A model generated the notes under the pieces. That model made no database searches and was not told the DNA's origin. It saw only the letters and a program-made list of their open reading frames with translations. A stretch of DNA of 64,000 bases, taken from the NCBI GenBank assembly GCA_945859605.1, contig OX243822.1, positions 18,128,058 to 18,192,057 on the forward strand, in the 5' to 3' direction. The stretch comes from Lumbricus rubellus (lineage: Eukaryota; Annelida; Clitellata; Crassiclitellata; Lumbricidae). The first letter of the stretch is position 1; each line of letters begins with the position of its first letter. Of this stretch, positions 31,198-41,670 are shown one piece after another. Made by a program: the position numbers and the translations under genes.

Positions 31198-34100
31198 ATG
31201 GACCCGAAACTAGCGAACATTCGTACGCTCTTATTGAAATTGAAGAATTGTTTGAATTTTATGAAAATTACGACTGCTAGGGCATACAATTATCCAACTG
31301 ATGATACCAAGGGGTACATTCAGACATCTGTGAGAAAGAAGAGCAATGCCTTAGTCAGCTTCTCCTTGCTGCTGAACGTGGTTATTATAATTATGGGGGC
31401 AGGTAGACGTGCATTGCGGTCGTCATCGAATGTAGATGTACTGGATACAAATCATAACACCCTTTTACACATTGCGACTCTAAATGGTAAGACAGGCGTT
31501 GTGAATGCTCTGCTAAAAAAGAATGCGAATGTTAACTCCAGAAATGCATTCTGGCAGACTTCGCTTGATCTTGCGGCTGAAATCGACCACTTAGTAATTG
31601 CACTATTATTGATTCACAGCAGCGCGGATGTCCCTGTAACCGATCAAGATATGAACACAACTATTCATATTGCTGCTGTGCGTGGCTATTATGAAATCGT
31701 TCAGCTTCTTTTGAAGTATGGCGTTCTGCGGTTGAGCTATGACAGTGCGCTGCTAAATCTTGCGGCAGAATGGGGTCGTAGGCCTACTGAAGTTGTGCTG
31801 CTCCTTCCAAATTATGGTGACTATATTAACTCTGCAAACTTGGATGGTGACACTCCACTTCACCTTGCATCCAAAAATGGCCATTTAGAAGTTATTGAGG
31901 TCTTGTTGAGAAACAACGCAGACGCGAATATTCGGAATACTTCTTGTAAGACTCCTCTTCATATCGCGGCTGAAATGGGTTATGCGGAAATAGTGAAAGC
32001 AATGATAGATTATCACTGCGATGTCAATGCGGTTGACGGAAATGGTAACACTGCCCTTCACCTTGCATATGAAAAGGGTCAATTGAAAGTTGTAAAGGTT
32101 CTATTTAGAATGAACACAAGTGTTAAAATTCACAATGGTTCCGGTAAAACGCCTCTTCATATGGCTTCTGCAATGGGTTTCGAAGAAGTAGTCAAATCGA
32201 TTATAGATCACGAGAGTGAAGTAAAATTAGAAAACGCGGTCGACGAAAATGGCAATGTCACTGCTCTTCACCTTGCATCTGAAAAAGATGTGGCGGCAGT
32301 TGGAAGTGCACCGCTGTCGTCATCGAATGTAGATGTACTGGACACAAATCATAACACTTCTTTACACATTGCGACTCTAAATGGTCAGATAGGCGTTGTC
32401 AATGCTCTGCTAAACAAGAACGCAAGTGTTAACTCCACAAATATATTAGGCCAGACCCCTCTTCTTTTGGCCGCTGAAATCGGCCACTTAACAATAACAC
32501 AGTTATTACTTGACAGCAACGCAGATGTTCATGTAACCGACCACGATATGAACACACCGCTTCATATTGCGGCTATGTATGGCCACTGCGAAGTCGTCCA
32601 GCTAATTATGAAATACGGCGTTATGCGCGCATGCTATGACAATCCGCCGCTGCATCAAGCGGCACAATGCGGTCATACTGAAGTTGTGCCGATCCTTCTA
32701 AATTACAGTGACTATGCTAGCATTGCAAACATAGACGGTGACACTCCGCTCCATCTTGCATCCGCAAATGGCCATTTCGATGTTGCAGAGGTTTTGTTGA
32801 AAAATAACGCAAATGCTAATATACGCAACGAATGTAATTGTAAAACTCCTCTTCATATTGCTGCTAAAAACGGTTACGCGGAAATTGTCAAAGCACTGAT
32901 TAGTCACGCAGGTGAAGTCAATGCAGTTGAAAGAAATGGCAACACTGCCCTTCACTATGCTGCATTAAATGGTCATATCCATGTTGTAATTGTCCTTCTC
33001 AATCAGTCTACAGAATTGAATTCATGTGTTAACTCAAGAAATGCATTCGGCCAGACTTCGCTTCATCTTGCGGCTGGGATCGGTCACATAGAAATTGCAG
33101 AATTATTACTTAACAGCAACGCAGATGTTCACGTAACCGATGAAGATATGAACACACCGATTCACAATGCAACTATGCATGGCCATTACGATCTCGTCCA
33201 GCTTCTGATGGAGCATTACGACCTGCTGATATGCAATGACAATAGACTGCTACATCAAGCGGCACAATGTGGTCATACTGAAGTTGTGCCGATCCTTCTA
33301 AATTACAGTGACTATGCTAGCATTGCAAACATAGACGGTGACACTCCGCTCCATCTTGCATCCAAAAATGGCCATTTCGATGTTGCAGAGGTTTTGTTGA
33401 AAAATAACGCAAATGCTAATATACGCAACGAATGTAATTGTAAAACTCCTCTTCATATTGCTGCTAAAAACGGTTACGCGGAAATTGTCAAAGCACTGAT
33501 TAGTCACGCAGGTGAAGTCAATGCAGTTGAAAGAAATGGCAACACTGCCATTCACTATGCAGCACAGAATGGTCATTGCCATATTGTAAAAGAATTGCTC
33601 AATCAGCCAACGGATATGGATGCAAGTGTAAACTCAAGAAATGTATCCGGCCAGACATCGCTTCATCTGGCCTGTGAAATTGGCCACTTAGCAATTGCAC
33701 AGTTATTGCTTGACAGAAACGCAGACGTCCATGTAACCGACCAAGATACGAACACACCGTTTCACCTTGCAGCTAAGAATCGCCATTACGATGTCGTTCA
33801 GCTTCTTATGAAACATAGTGACACTCCGCTCCATCTTGCATCCGCAAATGGCCATTTCAAAGTTGTACTACAGGTTTTGTTGAGAAACAACTCAGATGCT
33901 AATATTCGTAATGCATCTGGTAAGACTTCTCTCCACATCGCTGCTGAATTGGGACATGAAAAAATAGTTAAAGCATTGGTAGATCACAAAGTTGAAGTCA
34001 ATGCAGTCGATAGCAATGGCGACACTGCTCTCCATCTTGCGTCGGAAAAGGGTCATTGCGCTGTTGTGAATGTCTTGCTCAATCAGACAACGGAAATGGA

Positions 34101-37100
34101 TGCGCAGATTCCATCGCAACTAGAGGAAACCCAAGTGTTTGATGATGAATTCGAACGTTCGCAACATTCCATTAAAAACAAAGTTGACGTTGGTCATACG
34201 GCACATCAAATCCCAGAAGACGGTGGCAATGATGAGATCACGAATATTCTACAAAGCCATTCTTCTATCGTTATTTCAGTGTGCGAAGAGCAAGCAACGC
34301 CACATGCAAATAGTCAAGGAAATTTCACTTGCAACGGTGCAGATGTTAATGCGTGTAACAAAGCCAAGAAGACTCCACTTCATTTAGCCTGCGAAAATGG
34401 TCACATTTGGATTGCTGAAATTTTACTGGAACACTCTGCTATCGTGGATGTTAAAAATAAATGTTGGGAAACGCCGTTGTACTTCGCTTCCAAAAATGGT
34501 CACGCAGATATTTCGGATATGTTATTGCGCCGAGGCATTTGTGATTTTGTGTTTAGGCCTGCGTCTGTTAGTACTTATATCGCTGAAAATTCATCGATAT
34601 TCATGGCCTATACGCCATTGACCATTGCCATCCAGGAAGGTCATACGGAAGTTGTTAAGGTAATCTTAAAACACGGCTGCAGGATTTATGAGGAATTAAC
34701 AAAAGATTGTAGAAATTTTCTGGAGGATGCCAAGAGAACCGTCATGTCAGTTGAAATTCCGAAATTCGATGATCGACGTGCTTTGGCAGAAATCGTCTGG
34801 AGAAAAAAATACTCGTTTTTGAAAAAGAGAAATTCACGCGAAGACGCTCCACTAGTGCGCGCAGCATTTTTGACCAATCTGGAAATGGTTCAGCTATTTC
34901 TCAGTTTGGACCATTATTATATGTATTCAGAAGACGATACAGTAGGCGACTTTTGTTCCATTATAAGGAATTTCATGCCTTTATATGCAATATTTATGTT
35001 TGGAAGGGACGCGACAAAATACAGAATGAATTTCAGAAAGATTGTACAATCTATTCTTGACTCCAGGACATTTCGCATGAGCCACCGGGATGAGAATTTA
35101 AATAGCTTCCTTCACTCTGTGATGATGCGTAACAGCGAACCTTCAACTTGTGGTTCTCTTACTAACAAGACAGATCAGATACGTTTGGAGGTTCAAATCT
35201 TCATCGACATCATAGAGTTGCTCTTAGAGAATGGCTTGGACTTCAACGCAAAAAATTCTATGGGCGAAACTCCTTTGATAATTGCATCCGAGAAAGGCCA
35301 TTGTCACGCCATTCAAATTTTGTTCGACTGGGAGAAAAAATCAGGAATGAAACTCGACCTTGATGCAAGAGATCAATATGGGCAAACTGCTTTGATTAAA
35401 GCTGCTGAAAGAAATCATGTCTGTGTGGCGCAGCTGCTGTTGAGTCATAACGTCTCAGTGAATTTGTACGACTACAATGGATTTACTGCATTGCACGCAG
35501 CAATAGATGGGCCATTTGAGAATTGGTCTGATATGCAATTCTTCTATAATGAACTCCTGAAGCGAAATACTTACGGCGACGATTATAGTGAGACATGCAG
35601 CAACGATAAGCATACCTGGAGAAAAGAAGCCGTAGGCCTAAATCAATGGAAAGTTATTGAGAGGCTAAGGGAACTTCTCAAAAATGATGAAAAAGCCACA
35701 CGACTTAGGGAGGCATTAGTTCAGTTATTGTTGGCTAATGACAAAATAGATGTAAATATTATCGACTTCAGAGGGAATACGCCTCTTGATTTGGCAGTGA
35801 AGTCTGGCAGGCGAATAACTTCAGCGACTCTCGAAGCACTTGAGGATCGCGGTGCCAATCGAAACTCATCAGACCTAAACGACGAAGTGCCAAATGATGT
35901 GCCAAACTTTGTCGACCAGAGAGGTCGAAATTCACTTCACCGACTCGTTATCTCTTGTGTTTCAGATAGACAGTCAGTTGCAACAGAACTATTGAAATTA
36001 TTGGTTTACGGAATTCTTCTAAAACAAGAAACTTTCAGGGAGCTAACCACTGCAACAGATGCAAGAGGAAGAATTCCACTTCACTATGCAGTCTCAAAAT
36101 ATACAAGTTACGAGTTAAGTGAGTTGGTATTAAAACTAGGTTCTAATGTAAACGCAACTGACGTATACGGAAAAACACTTTTACATTACGTAAAAGACAG
36201 TATTCAGTACGAGATTCTCGTCCAGAACGGAGCTGATGAAAACGCAAAAGACGATCATGGACATACACCTAGAGATCTTATGCGGCTGCGAGAATCGATG
36301 ATTATCAACGAAGAGAATGCAGAGAATTTACCATTGGGAAAGCAGCCTCTCCTCTCATCCAAAGATATTGCGCAAAAACTGTTGGTCTCTATTCGAATTT
36401 GCTCTCAATCACCACGCCCAGAAGAATCATTGGAAGAGATCGTTTGGAAAGTCTGCAAGCAAAACGAACTTATTCGCCTCAATGTACAGCTAAGACAGCT
36501 TAAACCATTGATACAAAACTTCATTGAACGTTTGGCGTATGGTATAACGAGAAGAGACTGGCGATTTGAATGCCAGCCGATTTTAGTTGGTAGCGCCGAT
36601 GAAGAAACCAAAGTAGTCCTTTCTGGAGACTTTGACTATAGCTTCAAACTTATTAAATTCTCCAGACTTTGTGACCCGTGTCAACATCCACTTGGCCTTA
36701 ACGGATACTTTCAACTGAGGAGGAAGACCAATATCGATACAGAAAGTCCGAGTGATGCGCAGTTTGACTGTTTCTTCAAATCAGATAAGTATTTACTGAC
36801 TAACGAAGTTAATTCCAGATTTCAGATAATTTTAAAAGAAGTCTTATATGACCACAATTTCTGGCAAGAACAACATTTGTTCGACTGGGATTTACCTGGT
36901 AGATTCTACGATTACCTTAAACAGCCTGCAGGTCTATGTACAACTGTGAAACTAAGAATGATTCATCCCATCGCAGACGTAGATGGTGACTTTCTTTTTG
37001 TCAACATATCAATTGACATCGTTGCTTGTGTCCACGTCGACGATTGGTGGCCAGATGACCCACTGCCAGTTGGCATAAGCTCAACTATAAAAACAAACGG

Positions 37101-37719
37101 TTGTATATTCGTCTTTGATCGACCACGTTTTGATCCTTCCAAGCCATATGACACTAAATGTCTCTTTTCTGATACATTTGCCAGAATTTCGTTTGCACCA
37201 GTGGAAAGTCAAATCATAAAAGAAAGCTCTTCTTTAATTAAGGCAGCATATATGGTTTGCAAAATGATACTTTATAATTACCGGAAGAGAAAAACTACAT
37301 ATCAACTTAAGACCTGTCTTCTCTATTGCATGGAGGCTCTTAATGCTAGAAATGGAAGTGAAATCAGAAACGAGGACGAAATTATCCCAAATCAACTGAC
37401 CTTCTGGGTGGAGAGGCTTATGTTTTGCTTCATGGAATTTTCTCGAGATAACGTTTATCCATGTTACTTCATGCCTTCATTCAAACAGCAGGTAGCAGAA
37501 ATGCTCAGCGCTCTTGAAGAAAGCATTTTCATAAATTACTCTAGGGTCTATGATATTTATCTTGACCTCTGTCCAGACGACACTGAAATCGATATACCTA
37601 TTCACGACCGCAACAAATATATTACCATAAAAAGTCCTAGTACAAATCATGACGAAAAATTGGAACAATTTGACAGGGAAGATTTCATGAGAAAGCTGTC
37701 ATCACATAATTTCCAATGA
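31198..37719 (+). CDS. ankyrin-repeat protein with C-terminal cGAS-like (Mab-21) nucleotidyltransferase domain
   Basis: A single uninterrupted frame of 2173 codons. Residues about 79-970 form some 26 ankyrin repeats (TPLHLASKNGH type). A polar linker runs about 970-1045, and a second, looser ankyrin block runs about 1047-1700. Residues about 1745-2110 match the cGAS/Mab-21 fold: LVGS (G1798, S1799), GDFDYSF (D1811, D1813), SIDIVAC (D1940), WWPDDPLPVG, then C-terminal helices with YQLKTCLLYCMEA and YFMPSFKQQV. From the motif serine to the first acidic residue is 12 positions, as in cGAS, so the metal-binding triad looks complete. The zinc thumb of cGAS is not apparent. Family members make cyclic di- or trinucleotide signals when they bind nucleic acid, but substrate and ligand here are unknown. 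The start is uncertain: another frame at 31330-31400 reads QLLLAAERGYYNYG, ankyrin-like, so the first 65 residues may be wrong and M66 (31393) or an upstream exon may be the true beginning. Confidence 0.85.
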   Translation: MDPKLANIRTLLLKLKNCLNFMKITTARAYNYPTDDTKGYIQTSVRKKSNALVSFSLLLNVVIIIMGAGRRALRSSSNVDVLDTNHNTLLHIATLNGKTGVVNALLKKNANVNSRNAFWQTSLDLAAEIDHLVIALLLIHSSADVPVTDQDMNTTIHIAAVRGYYEIVQLLLKYGVLRLSYDSALLNLAAEWGRRPTEVVLLLPNYGDYINSANLDGDTPLHLASKNGHLEVIEVLLRNNADANIRNTSCKTPLHIAAEMGYAEIVKAMIDYHCDVNAVDGNGNTALHLAYEKGQLKVVKVLFRMNTSVKIHNGSGKTPLHMASAMGFEEVVKSIIDHESEVKLENAVDENGNVTALHLASEKDVAAVGSAPLSSSNVDVLDTNHNTSLHIATLNGQIGVVNALLNKNASVNSTNILGQTPLLLAAEIGHLTITQLLLDSNADVHVTDHDMNTPLHIAAMYGHCEVVQLIMKYGVMRACYDNPPLHQAAQCGHTEVVPILLNYSDYASIANIDGDTPLHLASANGHFDVAEVLLKNNANANIRNECNCKTPLHIAAKNGYAEIVKALISHAGEVNAVERNGNTALHYAALNGHIHVVIVLLNQSTELNSCVNSRNAFGQTSLHLAAGIGHIEIAELLLNSNADVHVTDEDMNTPIHNATMHGHYDLVQLLMEHYDLLICNDNRLLHQAAQCGHTEVVPILLNYSDYASIANIDGDTPLHLASKNGHFDVAEVLLKNNANANIRNECNCKTPLHIAAKNGYAEIVKALISHAGEVNAVERNGNTAIHYAAQNGHCHIVKELLNQPTDMDASVNSRNVSGQTSLHLACEIGHLAIAQLLLDRNADVHVTDQDTNTPFHLAAKNRHYDVVQLLMKHSDTPLHLASANGHFKVVLQVLLRNNSDANIRNASGKTSLHIAAELGHEKIVKALVDHKVEVNAVDSNGDTALHLASEKGHCAVVNVLLNQTTEMDAQIPSQLEETQVFDDEFERSQHSIKNKVDVGHTAHQIPEDGGNDEITNILQSHSSIVISVCEEQATPHANSQGNFTCNGADVNACNKAKKTPLHLACENGHIWIAEILLEHSAIVDVKNKCWETPLYFASKNGHADISDMLLRRGICDFVFRPASVSTYIAENSSIFMAYTPLTIAIQEGHTEVVKVILKHGCRIYEELTKDCRNFLEDAKRTVMSVEIPKFDDRRALAEIVWRKKYSFLKKRNSREDAPLVRAAFLTNLEMVQLFLSLDHYYMYSEDDTVGDFCSIIRNFMPLYAIFMFGRDATKYRMNFRKIVQSILDSRTFRMSHRDENLNSFLHSVMMRNSEPSTCGSLTNKTDQIRLEVQIFIDIIELLLENGLDFNAKNSMGETPLIIASEKGHCHAIQILFDWEKKSGMKLDLDARDQYGQTALIKAAERNHVCVAQLLLSHNVSVNLYDYNGFTALHAAIDGPFENWSDMQFFYNELLKRNTYGDDYSETCSNDKHTWRKEAVGLNQWKVIERLRELLKNDEKATRLREALVQLLLANDKIDVNIIDFRGNTPLDLAVKSGRRITSATLEALEDRGANRNSSDLNDEVPNDVPNFVDQRGRNSLHRLVISCVSDRQSVATELLKLLVYGILLKQETFRELTTATDARGRIPLHYAVSKYTSYELSELVLKLGSNVNATDVYGKTLLHYVKDSIQYEILVQNGADENAKDDHGHTPRDLMRLRESMIINEENAENLPLGKQPLLSSKDIAQKLLVSIRICSQSPRPEESLEEIVWKVCKQNELIRLNVQLRQLKPLIQNFIERLAYGITRRDWRFECQPILVGSADEETKVVLSGDFDYSFKLIKFSRLCDPCQHPLGLNGYFQLRRKTNIDTESPSDAQFDCFFKSDKYLLTNEVNSRFQIILKEVLYDHNFWQEQHLFDWDLPGRFYDYLKQPAGLCTTVKLRMIHPIADVDGDFLFVNISIDIVACVHVDDWWPDDPLPVGISSTIKTNGCIFVFDRPRFDPSKPYDTKCLFSDTFARISFAPVESQIIKESSSLIKAAYMVCKMILYNYRKRKTTYQLKTCLLYCMEALNARNGSEIRNEDEIIPNQLTFWVERLMFCFMEFSRDNVYPCYFMPSFKQQVAEMLSALEESIFINYSRVYDIYLDLCPDDTEIDIPIHDRNKYITIKSPSTNHDEKLEQFDREDFMRKLSSHNFQ
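32430..34110 (+). repeat. 600-bp higher-order repeats within the ankyrin array
   Basis: Blocks beginning VNSTN/VNSRN..GQT start at about 32430, 33028 and 33628, each about 200 codons (six ankyrin units). 32655-32950 and 33255-33550 are almost identical at the DNA level and exactly 600 bases apart. An older, less similar block begins at about 31531. Confidence 0.88.
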
Positions 37720-38711
37720 CCAACCAATTCAAAATCTAAAGTCCTGCAATACGAAAAGACTGCATTGGATATTATTGTTATCCGTCAAAAGTTTGAAAAG
37801 ATTACACACGGTCATACGATGGAGCATCGATGGCGCTGCACAAGTTGTTGCGTTCGTCTAGGTATGATAGAATGAAAGTAAGGCCCCGGGTTGAAATAAC
37901 ATAGGAGTTTAATAAGACAACAGCTATGTACAGGCGAAAAGCACTTAACTAAGGTCTAAACTACAGTCATACCTTCACCAGAAGAAGAAACGGAACAGCA
38001 AAACGGCACGACAGCAACTCAGCATGCCTAACGAAGACCTCTAACGCCGAAGGAAACACGCCCATTCGTAGAAAACACCATGCAGGCGAAAGCGACACAA
38101 CCAAACGGACGACGGGTCCAAAACGGACATCCAGCAACCCCAAACGACAAACGGTGTCGACCCCAAACGGACACTCGGTCCAAACGAAATCAAGCGGTGC
38201 CTTGCACGACAAACGGTGTCCTCCTATCACATGAGTTAATCTTATTTATAGTCATCGCAAGTAGACTAATGTTCACGCGCGCACGACACTCCTTTACACG
38301 CACAGCAAACGCACAGCTGGTCAAGACATGTCTAGTAAGAGCAGCATGAAGTGTTAGATACACAAGATGTCTAACAAAGTGCACGTAGAGGACTTGCTAT
38401 AAGCCCCACACAGTGACCAATTTGGTGAAGATTTAAACCTAGGCTATAGGCCTACCCTTTGCATTACACAATGCTTGGTAGCGTGATATGATTTCAGTAC
38501 TTAAGTTACTATATGGATATGGTTTGCAACTATAATGAGTCTGGATAGATATTTGTGTTCAGTGTGACTACTAAGTATTTTTTGGCAGTCGGTCTAAGTA
38601 ATACAGCATAATCCATCTAATTGTAGCTTTAATTCAAATGACTTCATATTTGTATTCTAATTATTTTAGTTCTAGTGACTTGATATTTGTACTCCATTGA
38701 CTGTGGTTTTA

Positions 38712-38799
38712 ATGACTTGATAATATCAAGTCGGAATTTCTGAATAGATCTAGGCCTATATTATAGGCCTAGAGCCCTAGACCTATTCAGAAATTCCGA
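38712..38799. repeat. nested palindrome
   Basis: Outer arms TCGGAATTTCTGAATAG and CTATTCAGAAATTCCGA enclose an inner perfect palindrome around TAGGCCTATATTATAGGCCT. Confidence 0.85.
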
Positions 38800-39355
38800 A
38801 TAATTATACAAGCGCTTGTTTAGGCCTAGTGTTTAAGGTAAAGTAAGCAGATTCGTTTGCTGTAGGCCTATAAACTAGCTAAAATTAATGACGTTGTCGG
38901 TTATCTGATACGTGAATTTTAGGCATTCGATAGATGTTGAGGCTTTTCTTTGTAGGCCTAAACGGCTTTTGTCGAAGAGATCGTATGCACCTATTGCTGA
39001 ATAGAACAGCGAAATAGACTATGTTCATCACAGGCGGTCATTTTCTTAGCCTTTGTTCTGTGGTGAATATCGCGTGTCTTCAGGATATTCTATATAAAAT
39101 TAATGTTATCAGACATGTGAATTGTGAAAGTAAGACTTTATCTCGCACGTAAAAGTAGGCATTTTCTCACATGTAAAAGTAACAATTTTTATCACATGTA
39201 GCCTACTGCCGTGCTAAGCAAAAAGACATTAACTGCCAAAAGCTGATTTCGCGCAAAAACGATAAAGAAGAAATGTGTTCACTTCAACCAGAAATAAAGT
39301 TGCAATCTTGCTGAATATTTGCAAACAGATCTTAGCTAGGCTATGCTTTGCAATA

Positions 39356-39356
<1 letters not shown>

Positions 39357-39387
<31 letters not shown>

Positions 39388-39389
39388 CC
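39357..39389. repeat. (TAAG)n microsatellite
   Basis: About eight units. Confidence 0.85.
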
Positions 39390-40099
39390 GTTTATTGACA
39401 AAGCATTAATATTCTGCCCCAAACAATTTACTGACGGTTTAAGCTAAATTAGCACTAGACGTTTAATACAGTGGTTGAGACTGAGTGAGCAAAAATTTTA
39501 ATTTTTACCCAGATATTTAAAAAAAATTCTAATATCTCTGTAAACGTTTTCTTTATTTCATGATAAGACGTATGATCATTCGCCACATGAAAATATGTAT
39601 CATGGGTGGCGCCACACGCGATAATATATTGCCACGACTTCGATGCCACTACAGAACTGTCCCAATGCAGGACCTGTCCCAAACCTAGACTTTCTCCCCA
39701 TACTAAGACACTTTATTATCGTTCACACACTAACATCACCTAGCAATTTAGACTTGAGACACACACAAAAACAAGTTAAAGGCGTTCAGTAGTTTTGCCT
39801 GCCAGCAGCACGGCCGTTGGCAGGTGTCAGTAAAGTAACGAAGTATAATGCAAGTGTGTTCACAAAAACTATACGCCTGACACAAAATAATGTGAATTAC
39901 TTATTCGGATAGATTAGAAATTTTGCAATCTCTGTGGGCCTCTGAGGTGGTGAGCCCGTGTGCTTCACACATTGCACACAATGTCATGATAGCTACGCCA
40001 CTGAGACGAACGAAACGAGGATGATGTCAAAGCAATAATAGATCACGATGGAGATTGCAGTGAGGTCGACGAACAAGGCGACACTGCTCTTCACCTTAT

Positions 40100-40141
<42 letters not shown>
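40100..40141. repeat. (TA)n microsatellite
   Basis: About 20 TA units within the ankyrin fragment. Confidence 0.9.
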
Positions 40142-40143
<2 letters not shown>

Positions 40144-40436
40144 CTATAATTATGGGAAAATAGGAAACCCAGCATTATGCAGATGATGCTCGATCAGCCG
40201 TTGAACTCAAGAACGAATTCGATATGACATACCGGTGCGTTGAATCTGATGCTGAAAATATGAAACACAGCTGCGGAGTATCTGAGAAATTTATAAGGTG
40301 CGAGGAAAACTTCACGAGAATACCAAGAGAGGCGTCATGCCAATTGAATTTCAGAAATCCGATGGTCGACGAGTTTCTGCTAAAATTGCAGAAAGATACT
40401 CACCTCTGGATACAAAGAGAGACTTGGGCCTAATTG

Positions 40437-41571
40437 CAGGCGCGGATTTAGAGGGGGGCGGAGCCGGCGTACGCCCCCCCCCCTAAACCTGCCGAACTGA
40501 CCTAAAACTAATATAATTGCAATTTGGGAATAGGAAGCTTGAAGTAGCTGGACCGGCAGAATGGAGCTCTCTTACCGGAGCTCTCTTACCTACTTACCTG
40601 AGTTGCTAGCAGACGTAAACTCACGTGACCAATGACTTTTGCCGTGACGTCATTCACAAAAATCATGTATAGACAAAATTTACGTAAATAGAAATTGGTC
40701 AATTAAAAAATATTTCGAGTGGTCCGCCGTCAAAACGGCTTAAACAAGCAGTTTTATCATTCGCGAATAAGCCGACTGCCGTTGGTAAGACATATTAAGC
40801 CTATCTTAGGCCTAAATCTCAAAATATGGCACATGATTATCATTATAATTTTGAAATTCGTCGTGCTGATTATAGCTGCCGAAAGCGTTCAGCTGCCGAT
40901 ATTATGGACAAAAGCAAATCAAGGATATAGAACTAGGCCTAGTCCAGGGCTTAACGTGTGGCAGGACAGTCATGGACGGCGTCCTGGCACTTATTTTCGA
41001 GGCAGGACGCCGTCCTATGACTTATTTGGCCAGCACGGTCGTCCATGACTGCATGGACGGCGTCCATGCAGTTACGGACGACCGGCCATGACTGCCTAAA
41101 AATGGCTCCATTTTAGGTCGACACAGCCAAAAATGCGCTGGTCGCTGGGGCTCCGCCACAGACCCCGCTGGGGCAGCTTACGGTAGCTTACGGTAAAGAC
41201 AAAACAAAACCTTTGGTAGCTTGCGACACTGAAAAACGACTTATTCTTGAAGTTTTCGCGACTTTATCATTAATAAATTGCTGGCAAACAAGAGCCTAAA
41301 ATGGCTCCATTTGAGGTCGACACAGCCAAAAATGCGCTGGTCGCTGGGGCTCCGCCCCAGACCCCGCTGAGGGAGCTTGCGACGCTCCCCCCAGACCCCC
41401 TAGTCGAGATGGGCTTCGTGCCTTCGGCACTCGCAACTTCCCGCCAACGACCAATTAGGCCTATAATACAGCGAATGTCAGCGATATGTGGTTTTATATG
41501 AGAAACTATATATTTTTTTAAGTTCCATAAAATTTTTTATAAAAAGGATCATTATAGTTTTGCGTGATCTA

Positions 41572-41611
<40 letters not shown>

Positions 41612-41670
41612 CGGGATTGGATTGGTAGTATTTACGCCCCCCCTAACCAGAAATCCTGGATCCGCCCCTG
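40437..41670. mobile_element. hAT-like element B, AATTG target duplication
   Basis: It begins CAGGCGCGGATTTAGAGG and ends CTGGATCCGCCCCTG, flanked on both sides by AATTG. It is closely related to element A (3059-4450), including the SPPSKRLKQAVLSF-coding stretch (about 40720-40785), but here the ATG is lost. A GC-rich self-complementary stretch of GGACGGCGTCC words (about 40965-41095) replaces the minisatellite of element A. A (TA)n run lies at 41576-41609. Confidence 0.8.

Larger units (their letters stand above)
37720..40025. other. 3' flank of the ankyrin/cGAS-like gene and spacer, no gene seen
   Basis: 37740-37830 resembles the 3' flanks of the pseudogene copies (ATTACACACGGTCATACGAT). 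38090-38220 has repeated CCAAACGGAC words. A nested palindrome is at 38712-38799 and a (TAAG)n run at 39357-39389. No coding region is recognised. Confidence 0.45.

Noticed and set aside
31198..31392. Apparent hydrophobic N-terminal segment of the ankyrin protein as a membrane anchor
   Set aside because: Another frame of the same DNA gives a good ankyrin helix, so the hydrophobic stretch is probably a frame artefact.
38080..38384. Overlapping 64-89-codon frames after the cGAS-like gene
   Set aside because: Generated by short CCAAACGGAC repeats on both strands; no homology.
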